A DNA stretch of 64,000 nt, from the NCBI RefSeq assembly GCF_036227205.1, contig NZ_CP109442.1, positions 992,001 through 1,056,000 of the forward strand. The letters run 5' to 3'. Under the pieces are notes generated by a model. That model was not told where the DNA came from. It searched no databases and was given only the letters and a program-made list of their open reading frames with translations. Both the position numbers and the translations under genes were made by a program. This DNA comes from Amycolatopsis sp. NBC_01480 (GTDB lineage Bacteria; Actinomycetota; Actinomycetes; Mycobacteriales; Pseudonocardiaceae). Of the stretch, positions 23,678 through 32,430 are shown in pieces (position 1 is the first letter of the stretch; each line of letters opens with the position of its first letter).

Positions 23678-25747
23678 CTACACCGTCGCGATGGCCGGAT
23701 CGCTGGTCGAGGCCTTCCCGTTCTCCACATGCCCGGAAAAGCGGCGGACGTACGCCTGGTCGGCGTCGATCGTCACGGTGATGTCGTACCACTGATTCGC
23801 CTGGCTGACGCCCCAATTCGGCACGACCTGAGACGCGCCCGCAGCGACGTTGTAGGTGTAGCTCTGGGACGGGTCGTAGGCGTCGGTCCCGACGAACCGG
23901 ACCGGTGAGCTGCCGGGATTGACGAAGGTGAGCGTGACGTGGCCGCTCGTGGCGTCCTCCCGCGCGACGACCTCCGGGCCCACCGAACCGGTGGTGCCGG
24001 CCAGCTCGCGCAGCCAGCCGTTCGGTCCGAAGATCGAAAGCTGGTACTCCGCGCCGCTCGGCAGGGCCCAGCTGTCGGTCTCGGATCCGCCCGCGCCGAC
24101 GGTGTACACCCAGGGGATGTCGGTGCGGATCTTCGAGGTGATGTAGAAAGACGCCCCGGCATCACCTGAATTGAGGAAGGTCAGGTACATCCGGCCGTCC
24201 TTCGCCTCGGTGTCGACGGCGAGGTTGTACGGCAGCGGGCGAGCCTTGCGCAAACCGCTCTCCTGCCGGGGAAGCGAGCCGTCGGCGGGCGGCACCGGCG
24301 TGTAGACCGGCGGGGTGCTGTGGTCGGGCGGCGGCGCGTAACCGCCGGTGTCGGGCAGGCCCGGGACCGTGCTGTTCGCCCCGGTGAAGTCGAACGCGCG
24401 GGTCAGGTCGCCGCACACCGCGCGCCGCCACGGCGAGACGTTCGGGCTGTGCACGCCGAACCGCTGCTCGATGAACTGGATGACCGAGGTGTGGTCGAAG
24501 GTCTGGGAGCAGACCCAGCCGCCCACGCTCCACGGGGAAAGGGCCAGCAGCGGGACCCGCGGACCGAGCCCGTACGGGTTGTCCTTCTGGTAGCCCGCCG
24601 AGGCGCCGCCCTCGTAGACCTCGCCGGTGGTGTCCGCAGTGGACAGTCCCCAGTTCGTGTTCAGCGGCGGGAACGGCGGCACGACGTGGTCGAAGAAGCC
24701 GTCATTCTCGTCGTAGGTGATCAGGAAGACCGTCTTGCTCCACACGTCCGGGTTCGAGGTGAGCGCGTCGAGGATTCCCGAGATGTACCAGGCGCCGTAG
24801 TTGGCCGGCCAGGACGGGTGCTCGCAGTAGGCCTCGGGCGCGGCGATCCAGGACACCGACGGCAGGCTGCCCGACTGCACGTCCGCGCGCAGCCGGTCGA
24901 AGAGCCCGTCGCCGTTCTCCACGCTGGTGCCGGTGCGGGCCTTGTCGAACAGCGGGTCGCCGGCCTGGGTGTTCTGGTACTGCTTGAAATACAGCAGCGA
25001 GTTGTCGCCGTAATTGCCGATGTACGGGTTGTCCGTGGTCCAGCCCCAATGGCCGGCGAGGTCCAGTCCGTGCCCGGCGTCCTGATAGACCTTCCACGAG
25101 ACCCCGGCCGCCTCCAGCACTTCCGGGAACGTCGACCAGCCGTAACCCGCCTCCTCGTTCCCGAGCACCGGCCCGCCGCCCGAACCGTCATTGCCGACGT
25201 AGCCGGTGTACAGGTAATAGCGGTTGGGATCGGTGGAGCTCATCAGCGAGCAGTGGTAGGCGTCGCAGACGGTGAACGCGTCGGCCAGGGCGTAGTGGAA
25301 CGGAATGTCGCCGCGGTTCAGATAGGCCATCGTCGGCTGGTTCTTCGCCGGGATCCAGCCATTCCACGCTCCGCGCTGCCACGCGGCGTGCGTTCCGTTC
25401 CAGTCGTGGTTCAGGTCCTGGAAAAACGTCAGGCCGAGATCGTCCTTGTCCGGCCGGAACGGCAGGGTCACCTGCCCGCCGGAATCGGGCTGGTGCCACA
25501 CGGACTGCCCGCCCGGCAGGTAGACCGGCCGCGGGTCGCCGAAGCCGCGGACCCCGTTCATCGTGCCGAAATAATGGTCGAACGACCGGTTCTCCTGCAT
25601 CAGCACGACGATGTGCTCGACGTCGGCGATGGTGCCGCTGGAGATCGCGGCCGGAATCGACGCCGCGCGGGCGATGCTCGGAATCGACGAAGCCGCGGCC
25701 GTCGCCGCGGCCAGCTGGAGAAATCTGCGGCGATTGACCTCGACCAT
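23678..25747 (-). CDS. Phosphocholine-specific phospholipase C, Tat-exported
   Basis: A 689-residue secreted phospholipase C. The Tat signal NRRRFLQLAAATAA begins at residue 5. The catalytic alkaline-phosphatase-like domain shows VVLMQENRSFDHYFGTMNG near residue 45, LMSSTDPNRYY, ITYDENDGFFDHVVPP and an HTSVIQF metal-binding His. Two C-terminal beta domains (starting near residues 510 and 610) match the repeats found at the ends of such enzymes. It would hydrolyse phosphatidylcholine or sphingomyelin outside the cell, releasing phosphate-bearing head groups. GAGGAGG precedes the ATG. It converges on the regulator gene with a 4-bp gap. Confidence 0.9.
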   Translation of the reverse strand: MVEVNRRRFLQLAAATAAASSIPSIARAASIPAAISSGTIADVEHIVVLMQENRSFDHYFGTMNGVRGFGDPRPVYLPGGQSVWHQPDSGGQVTLPFRPDKDDLGLTFFQDLNHDWNGTHAAWQRGAWNGWIPAKNQPTMAYLNRGDIPFHYALADAFTVCDAYHCSLMSSTDPNRYYLYTGYVGNDGSGGGPVLGNEEAGYGWSTFPEVLEAAGVSWKVYQDAGHGLDLAGHWGWTTDNPYIGNYGDNSLLYFKQYQNTQAGDPLFDKARTGTSVENGDGLFDRLRADVQSGSLPSVSWIAAPEAYCEHPSWPANYGAWYISGILDALTSNPDVWSKTVFLITYDENDGFFDHVVPPFPPLNTNWGLSTADTTGEVYEGGASAGYQKDNPYGLGPRVPLLALSPWSVGGWVCSQTFDHTSVIQFIEQRFGVHSPNVSPWRRAVCGDLTRAFDFTGANSTVPGLPDTGGYAPPPDHSTPPVYTPVPPADGSLPRQESGLRKARPLPYNLAVDTEAKDGRMYLTFLNSGDAGASFYITSKIRTDIPWVYTVGAGGSETDSWALPSGAEYQLSIFGPNGWLRELAGTTGSVGPEVVAREDATSGHVTLTFVNPGSSPVRFVGTDAYDPSQSYTYNVAAGASQVVPNWGVSQANQWYDITVTIDADQAYVRRFSGHVENGKASTSDPAIATV

Positions 25748-25909
25748 CACGACCTCCTCGCTGCCGCCGACCGCGAGATCCGTTGTCTCCCAACCGGGTG
25801 CCAAACGTCGAAAGGATGAGGCGGGCGCCCGCGCCCTGTCAACCGACGATCGGCGCGATCTTCTCCCGGAAGGACTTACGGACATCCACGCATGCCCGAT
25901 CGGCCGTCC

Positions 25910-25948
25910 CGCGCGCCGGCGGCGTCGCCCATTTGCCGCCGGCGCGCG
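25910..25948 (-). terminator. Hairpin after the substrate-binding lipoprotein gene
   Basis: A perfect 14-bp stem (CGCGCGCCGGCGGC and its complement) with an 11-nt loop begins 3 nt past the stop of the leftward lipoprotein gene. Very stable, and placed as a factor-independent terminator without a U-tract. Confidence 0.7.
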
Positions 25949-25951
25949 CGG

Positions 25952-27298
25952 TCATTTGCGGTATTTGACCGCGACCTGTTCGGCGAGATCCTGGGAGCGC
26001 TGGAGTGCTTCCTTGGCCGTCAGGTCGCCGGCGATGGCGGCGCTGAACAACGCCGAGGTCTTGTTGCCGAGGTCCTGGAACTCCTGCACGTCGACGAACT
26101 GGATCCCCACCGTCGGCCGGGGCTGCACGCCCGGTTTCAGCGGGTTGACCGACTCGATGGCGAGCTCGGTCGGGCTCGCGAACGCCCCCGAATCCGCCAG
26201 GTACTGCGGGTCGCTGTAGGTCGACCGGCGCTTGCCCGCGGGTACCTTCGCCCCGCCCAGGGTCTGGGCGGCCAGCTGCTCGTACTTCTTGCCCGAGGCC
26301 CAGGAGATGAACTTCCAGGCCGCGTCCTGGTGCTTGCTCGCCCGCTCGATGCCCCACGCCCACGCGTAGAGCCAGCCCGAGGAGCCGGTGTTCACCACCG
26401 GCGCGGCGACGTAGCCGATCTTGCCCCGTACCAGGCTGTCCGGGGCTTCGAGCTGGGTGGCGCCCGCGGTCGCGTCGTACCACATCGCGACCTTGCCCTT
26501 CAGCATCGCGTCGAGGCATTCCGCGTAGCCGGCATTGGCGGCGTTGTCCTCGCCGTGGTCGTGGGCCAGGCCGATGTAGAACTTCGCGCCGGCGGCGAAT
26601 TCGGGCGAGTCGACGGTGGCCTGCCAGTCGGCACTGAACCAGGCGCCGCCGAAAGTGTTCACCACCGTGGTCAGCGGCGCGATCATCTCGCCCCAGCCCG
26701 GCTGGCCGCGCAGGCAGATCCCCCGCATGCCCTTGCCCGGCTGGTCGGCCGCGGCCGCCGCGTCGGCGACCTGCTGCCAGGTCGGGGTGGCCGGCAGCTT
26801 GATCCCGAGCTGGTTCAGCACGTCGAGCCGGTACATCAGGAACGAGGACTCGCCGTAGAACGGCTCGGCGTAGACCTTGCCGTCGTCGCCGGTGAGCGAG
26901 GCCTTGATGGAATCGATGATGTCGGCCTGGTCGAAATCGGTGTCTTCGGCGGCGTAGTCCGACAGCGGCGCGAGCAGGTTCCGACGGGCGAACAACGGCG
27001 TCTCGAAGTTGCTGATCGAGGCGACGTCGTAGCGGCCGGCCTGGGCGGAGAACTCTTTCTGCACCTCGTCGCGCAGCTGGTTCTCCGGCCGCAGGGTGAA
27101 ATTGACCTTGATCCCGGTGTCCCGGGTGAAGACGTTCGCGGTGAGCTGCTGAAGCTCGACCATCTGCGGATTGTTGACCATCAGCACGTTGATCGTCTCG
27201 TTGTCCTGCTTCGGCGTCCCGCAGGCCTGGGCGCCCAAGAGCACCGCCGCCACCGGAAGAACGAGGAAAACCCAACCACGCCGCGCGCTCTCGACCAT
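25952..27298 (-). CDS. ABC-transporter substrate-binding lipoprotein (polyol/sugar type)
   Basis: A 448-residue lipoprotein. The signal (GWVFLVLPVAAVLLGAQAC) ends in lipobox GAQAC. The mature part matches family 1 extracellular binding proteins, most like sorbitol/mannitol-binding SmoE-type proteins (YDVASISNFETPLFARRNLL, AWAWGIERASKHQDAAWKFI). The ATG is chosen for GGGAGGAA 8 nt upstream and the fit to the lipoprotein signal. No permease or ATPase gene lies next to it, so it is an orphan that must use components encoded elsewhere. Two TGATCGCA motifs lie upstream (27343-27350, 27395-27402). Confidence 0.85.
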   Translation of the reverse strand: MVESARRGWVFLVLPVAAVLLGAQACGTPKQDNETINVLMVNNPQMVELQQLTANVFTRDTGIKVNFTLRPENQLRDEVQKEFSAQAGRYDVASISNFETPLFARRNLLAPLSDYAAEDTDFDQADIIDSIKASLTGDDGKVYAEPFYGESSFLMYRLDVLNQLGIKLPATPTWQQVADAAAAADQPGKGMRGICLRGQPGWGEMIAPLTTVVNTFGGAWFSADWQATVDSPEFAAGAKFYIGLAHDHGEDNAANAGYAECLDAMLKGKVAMWYDATAGATQLEAPDSLVRGKIGYVAAPVVNTGSSGWLYAWAWGIERASKHQDAAWKFISWASGKKYEQLAAQTLGGAKVPAGKRRSTYSDPQYLADSGAFASPTELAIESVNPLKPGVQPRPTVGIQFVDVQEFQDLGNKTSALFSAAIAGDLTAKEALQRSQDLAEQVAVKYRK

Positions 27299-27634
27299 CC
27301 CAGCCGTTCCTCCCACCTCATGGCGCGGCCTCCGATCACCAGTGATCGCAAAAATCACCGGAAAGGGTGGCAACGTCGTCACCATCGGTACGTGTGATCG
27401 CACGCAAGGTACCCGACCACCCCCGATCAGGCGAGCCGAACGTGGCATCAGGCCGAATATTTGCTACAAGCCGCCCTCGACGGCACCCGTCCGGCGCCAC
27501 GGCGGGGCGGGAGCCCGCCCATGATCAGCTGCGTACAGCCCCCGGAAATACTGCGGCGATTACCGGTAAATAGCGACGAGTCGTTTTCCTCGCCCAGTCG
27601 GGGGGAATTATCGCCTCCGGTTGCGCCCGGCGGG
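27299..27634. promoter_or_regulatory. Divergent intergenic region with two TGATCGCA copies
   Basis: This 336-bp gap separates the binding lipoprotein from the surface protein gene. The only pattern I can support is TGATCGCA at 27343-27350 and 27395-27402 (52 bp apart), the latter inside the near-palindrome GTGTGATCGCAC. They could be regulator half sites for the lipoprotein gene. I see no open reading frame here that I trust. Confidence 0.35.
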
Positions 27635-29200
27635 ATGAATGGCACAAGAATCGGGCTCATGCGCGCCAGGCGGTTTGCCTCGATCTCAGCCAGTGTCGCC
27701 GCCGCCGTGTGCGTGGTGGCCATTGTGGCCTCCCCCGGCGCGACTGCCGCGCCGTTGCCGGGCGGGCTCGGCCCGTGCCTCGGAAACGCTTGCCCCAACC
27801 CTTATCCGCCCGTCGGCAACGGCGCGATCGCCGGCCGCGACGAAGGCATCAACGTCTACGTCGGCGGTGGCTTCCAGGTGGGCGGCGCGGCCGCGGAAGC
27901 CGAGGGGAAACTGGTGGTGCTCGGCGATTTCGCCATGGCGAAGCGCGCCGGTGCGTCCTCTGTGTACAACGTCGGCATCGTGGGCGCCGGCTCGCGGGTG
28001 CCGCCGCCGGACGGTTCGGATTTCCTGACCACCGGCGGCGGCGTGACCGTCGCGCCGGGCCAGCGGCTGCTCGCCGACGGCGGGGTCGTCCGGCACGCGG
28101 GCGCGTTGACCGGCACCGTCACCGGCACGACGAAGGCCGACCCGGACGCGGCCAAGCCCTACCGCGACCTGCGCGCCCAGCTCACCGAAGCCAGCCACTG
28201 TTACGCGTACCCGGATTCCGGCCCGCGCCCGGCCACGGGCACGGCCCGCAACGAGGGCTACCGGACCCTCTTCACCGGCGACGGGAAATCGGCACTGCAG
28301 GTGTTCACTGTGGACTTCGACCTGACCGGCCGGGGCGGCGCCATGCAGGGCCTGGAATTCCAGGGCATCCCGGCCGGCGCGACGGTGCTGGTCAACCTGA
28401 CCGGCGCCGCCCGCGCGATCAACACCTACAGCGGAGACCTCGCCGACCAGGACGGGTTCAACAAACTGCGGGAACGGCTCCTGTGGAATTTCCCGGACGC
28501 CACCAGCGTGCGAATCGCCGGCGGCGCGCAATTCCAGGGCAGCGTGCTGATCGGGAACCAGAGCAGCCTCGCGACGGTCACCGCATCCGGCATGAACGGC
28601 CGCTTCTTCACCACCGGCTCCCTGCTGCACACCTCCGAAGCCACCGGCGGCGGCGGACAGGAACTCCACGCTTACCCGTTCAACGGCGACCTGCCCGACT
28701 GCACCACGACTCCGACCACCAGCCCCAGCTCACCGACGACTTCCAGCCCCACCTCGTCCAGCCCGACCAGTTCCAGCCCCACCTCCTCTAGCCCCACCTC
28801 CTCTAGCCCCACCTCGTCCAGCCCGACCACGAGCAGCCCGACCAGCAGCAGCCCCACTTCTTCCAGCCCGACCTCCCCCAGCCCGACCAGTTCCAGCCCC
28901 ACCTCGTCCAGCACCGCGACGAGCAGCCCCACCAGCAGCAGCACGGCACCCACCACGAGCCCCACGTCCACGACATCGAGCACGTCGAGCACCCCCGGCG
29001 GCCCAGGGCCGACCACCGGCACCAGCCCAGGTCAGCCGGTCGGCCCCGGCACCGGTCCGGGAACCGGCCCGTCCGGTGGCAAGCCGCTGGCGTCCACCGG
29101 GTCCGATCTTCGCGGCACGCTGACCGTCGGCGTCTTCCTGCTGGCCCTCGGCGGCGCACTGGTGGCCCTGACCATCCGTCGCAAGCGCCGCGAATCCTGA
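27635..29200 (+). CDS. Cell-wall-anchored surface protein, choice-of-anchor A domain, LASTG sorting signal
   Basis: A 521-residue surface protein. A signal peptide ([16 protein letters not shown], cleavage after ATA) is followed by a choice-of-anchor A domain (about residues 60-345: [20 protein letters not shown], then [40 protein letters not shown]). Residues 350-455 are a Ser/Thr/Pro linker made of TSSSP-like repeats. The end has LASTG, a hydrophobic span ([18 protein letters not shown]) and RRKRR, a sortase signal of the LAxTG type used by class E sortases in actinobacteria. No sortase gene is nearby. The start could also be ATG 27659. Confidence 0.85.
   Translation: MNGTRIGLMRARRFASISASVAAAVCVVAIVASPGATAAPLPGGLGPCLGNACPNPYPPVGNGAIAGRDEGINVYVGGGFQVGGAAAEAEGKLVVLGDFAMAKRAGASSVYNVGIVGAGSRVPPPDGSDFLTTGGGVTVAPGQRLLADGGVVRHAGALTGTVTGTTKADPDAAKPYRDLRAQLTEASHCYAYPDSGPRPATGTARNEGYRTLFTGDGKSALQVFTVDFDLTGRGGAMQGLEFQGIPAGATVLVNLTGAARAINTYSGDLADQDGFNKLRERLLWNFPDATSVRIAGGAQFQGSVLIGNQSSLATVTASGMNGRFFTTGSLLHTSEATGGGGQELHAYPFNGDLPDCTTTPTTSPSSPTTSSPTSSSPTSSSPTSSSPTSSSPTSSSPTTSSPTSSSPTSSSPTSPSPTSSSPTSSSTATSSPTSSSTAPTTSPTSTTSSTSSTPGGPGPTTGTSPGQPVGPGTGPGTGPSGGKPLASTGSDLRGTLTVGVFLLALGGALVALTIRRKRRES
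28714..28984. repeat. Ser/Thr/Pro-coding low-complexity repeat
   Basis: Imperfect 15-bp units (AGCCCCACCTCCTCT and variants) encode TSSSP pentapeptides in the stalk of the surface protein. Unit number could vary between strains by slippage without loss of frame. Confidence 0.75.
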
Positions 29201-29231
29201 TCCACCCCCCGCGGGCTGCTGTAATGGCCCG

Positions 29232-29396
29232 ATGAACCCGACGATCGCGCAGTGTCTGGAGGACATCCGCGGGCGCGACAACGCTGCCCGGAGCCGCGCG
29301 TTCGAGGCGGTCATCACGGCCACGCGCCAGTACCGCAAGAAGTACGCCAAGCTGTGGAGGACGGACCAGGTCAGGCCAGCGAGGAAGCCAGCTTGA
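29232..29396 (+). CDS. Possible small basic protein, 54 residues
   Basis: A short ORF (start MNPTIAQCLEDIRGRDN, end KLWRTDQVRPARKPA) between the surface protein and trpD. It is rich in Arg/Lys/Ala and likely helical; third codon positions are strongly G/C. No good Shine-Dalgarno is visible and its 3' end overlaps trpD on the opposite strand by 26 bp. I do not recognise it; it may be a small regulator or chance ORF. Confidence 0.3.
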   Translation: MNPTIAQCLEDIRGRDNAARSRAFEAVITATRQYRKKYAKLWRTDQVRPARKPA

Positions 29397-30408
29397 TCCA
29401 GCGGTCCAGCAGAAGAGCCGCGGCACCGCTGTCCACCGCAGCGCGGGCTCGGTCCAACCCGTCGGCGAAAGCGTCCTCAAACGACACCGCGCTCCCCCCG
29501 TGTGCGGCCAGCCCGCCGGCAGCGTTGGCGAGAACGGCGTCACGCGCGGCTCCGGGAGCGCCGCTGAGCACCGTGTGGACGGCCTTCGCGTTGTACGCGG
29601 CATCGCCGCCGAGCAGGCCGTCCGGCTCCGGGCGGGCCAGGCCGAAACGGGCGGTGTCGAACGTCGTCATCCGCACGCCGCCCGCGGTCGTCCACACGTC
29701 GGTGGGGGCGGCGGTGGTGATCTCGTCCAGCCCGTCGTGGCCGCGGACGACCAAGGCACTCGTGCCGCGTTCGGCCAGCACCGCGGCCAAAACCGGGGCG
29801 ATCTGGACGTTCGAGCAGCCGACCAGTGCGGCGCCGGGACGGGCGGGGTTGGTCAGCGGCGCCAGGTAGTTGATCGCGGTGGGCACGCCGAGGGTGCGCC
29901 GGACCGGGGCCGCGTGCCGGAGGCCGAGGTGGAAAGCCGGCGCGAAGGTGAAGCCGATGCCCAGCTCGGTGACGCACCGGGCGACCTGCGCGGCGGTGAG
30001 GGTCAGCGGCAGGCCGAGGGCTTCCAGGACGTCCGCGGAACCGCTCTTGGACGAGACCGAGCGCCCGCCGTGCTTCACCACCGGGGCGCCGGCGGCGGCC
30101 GTGACGATCGCGGCCATGGTGGAGATGTTCACCGTGTGCGCGCCGTCGCCGCCGGTGCCGACGATGTCGACCACCCCGGACCCGTCCACCGGCAGCGGCA
30201 CCACCCGCGCCATCAGCGCGTCGAGCAGGCCGCTGATCTCCGCGGCGGTCTCCCCCTTGGCCCGCAACGCGACCAGGAGCCCCGCGAACGCGACCGGCTC
30301 GTGGCTGTCGTTCATCACCTCGCCCATGGCCCACCGGGTGTCGTCCGCGGTCAGGTCCTCCCCGCGCAGGAGCGCGGCGAGCAGGCGGGGCCAGGTAGGT
30401 GCGGTCAC
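29371..30408 (-). CDS. trpD: Anthranilate phosphoribosyltransferase
   Basis: A 345-residue TrpD. It converts anthranilate and PRPP to phosphoribosylanthranilate in tryptophan synthesis. Diagnostic motifs are GTGGDGAHTVNISTM (PRPP/Mg binding, near residue 85) and KHGGRSVSSKSGSADVLEAL (near 113). Length is normal. Other trp genes are not adjacent, as is common in actinomycetes. Start is GTG. The 450-bp gap upstream contains two strong hairpins of unknown use. Confidence 0.93.
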   Translation of the reverse strand: MTAPTWPRLLAALLRGEDLTADDTRWAMGEVMNDSHEPVAFAGLLVALRAKGETAAEISGLLDALMARVVPLPVDGSGVVDIVGTGGDGAHTVNISTMAAIVTAAAGAPVVKHGGRSVSSKSGSADVLEALGLPLTLTAAQVARCVTELGIGFTFAPAFHLGLRHAAPVRRTLGVPTAINYLAPLTNPARPGAALVGCSNVQIAPVLAAVLAERGTSALVVRGHDGLDEITTAAPTDVWTTAGGVRMTTFDTARFGLARPEPDGLLGGDAAYNAKAVHTVLSGAPGAARDAVLANAAGGLAAHGGSAVSFEDAFADGLDRARAAVDSGAAALLLDRWIKLASSLA

Positions 30409-30859
30409 GGCGGTCTCCTCGACGCGGCCCCGGATCGAGGGCGTGGTTGCTTCGGCGCCCGATTCTAACGAGCTGCAGCCCTCTCACCGGCTCGGGTGCG
30501 CGAGACCGTCCACAGTAGACACGACGTCCGGCGGCACTCAGCCCGGCCTGGGCGTCCACCTGGGAAACGTCCACCGCCGCATCCCCCGCGCGGGGGTTAA
30601 TGCCCGGCACCCACGTCATACGCCCACGCGGCGGAGGTTTCACCGGCGCACCCCGCCGCGCTGTCGTCGCGCGAGCGGGGGCGGGGATGGGGTGCCGGGC
30701 CCGCGTAGGGGGCGGGCCCGGCACCAACCCGCAAGGCCATTCGAGAAGCCGCCGGTGTACGGCCAGGCAACAGGCGCCCGGGTCGGCAACCCCTGGTTCG
30801 ATCAAGCGTCCGTCCCAGTGAGTAGGTTGACGGGAAAAGCTCACGAAGAAGGGACGACA
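30409..30859. other. Divergent gap with two strong hairpins, possible non-coding RNA
   Basis: This 451-bp region between trpD and the DUF4232-like lipoprotein contains CCCCCGCGCGGGGG (30583-30596, followed by TTAA) and a perfect 14-bp stem with 7-nt loop at 30691-30725 (GGTGCCGGGCCCGC and complement). Both neighbours point away, so neither needs a terminator here. A small transcript or a leader structure is possible. Open frames in the gap lack credible starts. Confidence 0.4.
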
Positions 30860-31543
30860 GTGGTGAAGCTGCGACAAGCAGGCGGGCGAGTGATCCTGCT
30901 CGCGACGGGGGCGCTGGTCGTGGCGGCGGTAGCCGCCTGCGGGGGAAGCCAGACGGCGTCGGGCAGCTCGGGTGGTTCCGCGTCGGCCGAAGCGCCGGCC
31001 ACCAGCCAGGACCAGGCCGGAGCCGCCGGAGGGGGCCAGCCGGCCACCGCGAAGGCGCCGCAGAACGGCGGCGCGTGCAAGGCCGCCGACCTGAAGGCTG
31101 CTTTGGGCTCGAAGCAGGAAGTGCCCACGGACGTGCAGGGTCAGCTCGGCGCGGCCGGCACCCACTACAAGGCCGACCTCGTGTGGACCAACCACTCCGG
31201 CCACTCGTGCACCATGCAGGGCTTCGGCGGGGTCGACGTGGTCGGCCCGAGCCAGGGGGCGGACCACGCGACGTTCTCGTTGCCCCGCATGGGCGACACC
31301 CCGGCCGTGGTCAAGCTCGCGGCCGGCGGGACCGCGCACACCACGATCACCTACATCGACCCGAGCGGCGCCCAGCCCGCCTCGCAGTCCGGCCGGTTGT
31401 GGACGCCGACCCACCTCTCGGTGACGCCGCCGAACGAGACCGCGCACCTGTCCGTCCCGTGGACGCTCGGCACGCCGTTCTACCAGGACGCGGAGGCCGG
31501 CATCGCCGCCGCCGGGATCTCGTCGGTCACCGCCGGTTCCTGA
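30860..31543 (+). CDS. DUF4232-like lipoprotein
   Basis: A 227-residue lipoprotein. The signal ILLATGALVVAAVAAC ends in lipobox VAAC, then a Gly/Ser/Ala/Gln-rich spacer to about residue 65. The rest (LVWTNHSGHSCTMQGFGGVD, then DTPAVVKLAAGGTAHTTITY) resembles the DUF4232 beta-sandwich found on many actinobacterial envelope proteins. Two Cys residues (in GGACKAADL and HSCTMQ) could form a disulfide. Function unknown. GTG start with AAGGGA upstream; a second GTG follows at once. Confidence 0.82.
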   Translation: MVKLRQAGGRVILLATGALVVAAVAACGGSQTASGSSGGSASAEAPATSQDQAGAAGGGQPATAKAPQNGGACKAADLKAALGSKQEVPTDVQGQLGAAGTHYKADLVWTNHSGHSCTMQGFGGVDVVGPSQGADHATFSLPRMGDTPAVVKLAAGGTAHTTITYIDPSGAQPASQSGRLWTPTHLSVTPPNETAHLSVPWTLGTPFYQDAEAGIAAAGISSVTAGS

Positions 31544-31552
31544 GCCCGGGAA

Positions 31553-31588
31553 TCGCCTGGCCGGCCCTGGGAGAGGCCGGCCAGGCGA
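31553..31588. terminator. Bidirectional terminator hairpin
   Basis: A perfect 14-bp stem (TCGCCTGGCCGGCC and complement) with an 8-nt loop lies between the convergent lipoprotein and proC-like genes, 9 nt after one stop and 25 nt after the other. Confidence 0.75.
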
Positions 31589-31613
31589 CAACCTCCACTG
31601 TGGACAGTTCCGC

Positions 31614-32396
31614 TCACCCGGCCGGCGGACGGGCGACCCGCTGCCGGATGTCCTCCAGCGCCTGCTCGAGCCCGGCTTGGTTGCCCGGGGTGAACCACGT
31701 CGAGCGAAGCTGCTCGTTGATGCCCCCGGGTGTTTCGTGCGCCTGGCCGAGGTCGGCCAGGCTGGTCCCGTAATCGTCGAGGGCCGCCTCGACGCCCGAG
31801 AACATCGTGCGCACATACCGTTCCGCCGCGTCGGGCGCGACGCCTTGCCGCGTCATCCAGCGGGCCACGGTGTCCAGGTAGTGCAGGTGGGTCGAGATCG
31901 ACGCGGTGGCGGCAGAAAACGCGTCGAGGATCTCCGGGCGCGGAGCCACCACGGTGCCGCCGAGCCGGTTGAACAGCTCCTCGACCACGGGGTGCCCGGG
32001 ATACAGCGCAGTGATGCCCCGTCGTTGCCGCACGGCCGGCAGCGGAATCGCGCGGACGACCGTCACCTCGTTGTCCAGCAAGGCATTCAGCTCCTCGACG
32101 GACCAGGCCGCGACGGCGCTGACCAGGACCCGGTCACCGGGTACGTCGAGCGGCTCGAGCACGTCGCGGACCACGTCGGGGCGGACGGCCAGCAGCACCA
32201 GCTCCGCCTGGTCGACCACCGACTGGTTGTCCTCGCAGACCTGCACCGCGCGGTGCCGGGCCGCCAGCTCGTCCGCGGTTTTCGCGTTGCGCGGGGAAAG
32301 GAAGATCGCCGGGGTGTCCACGGCGACGTCGCGGAGCCCGTCCACCATGGCGGCGGCGATCTCCCCGGCCCCGATGATTCCGATGGATTCGACCAT
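31614..32396 (-). CDS. Pyrroline-5-carboxylate reductase family protein
   Basis: A 260-residue NAD(P)-dependent reductase. Rossmann motif GIIGAGEIAAAMVDGL is at residues 6-21; the dimerisation domain contains ETPGGINEQL (near 220), the ProC equivalent of SPGGTT. The family reduces pyrroline-5-carboxylate to proline, but the motif GINE instead of GTT and the divergent middle make a paralogous role with another imine substrate possible. The start is leaderless (TAACGT, 7 nt, ATG). Convergent with the lipoprotein gene. Confidence 0.78.
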   Translation of the reverse strand: MVESIGIIGAGEIAAAMVDGLRDVAVDTPAIFLSPRNAKTADELAARHRAVQVCEDNQSVVDQAELVLLAVRPDVVRDVLEPLDVPGDRVLVSAVAAWSVEELNALLDNEVTVVRAIPLPAVRQRRGITALYPGHPVVEELFNRLGGTVVAPRPEILDAFSAATASISTHLHYLDTVARWMTRQGVAPDAAERYVRTMFSGVEAALDDYGTSLADLGQAHETPGGINEQLRSTWFTPGNQAGLEQALEDIRQRVARPPAG

Positions 32397-32430
32397 GCTC
32401 CGGACGTTACGGGCCGATCAGCCGCGCGGG

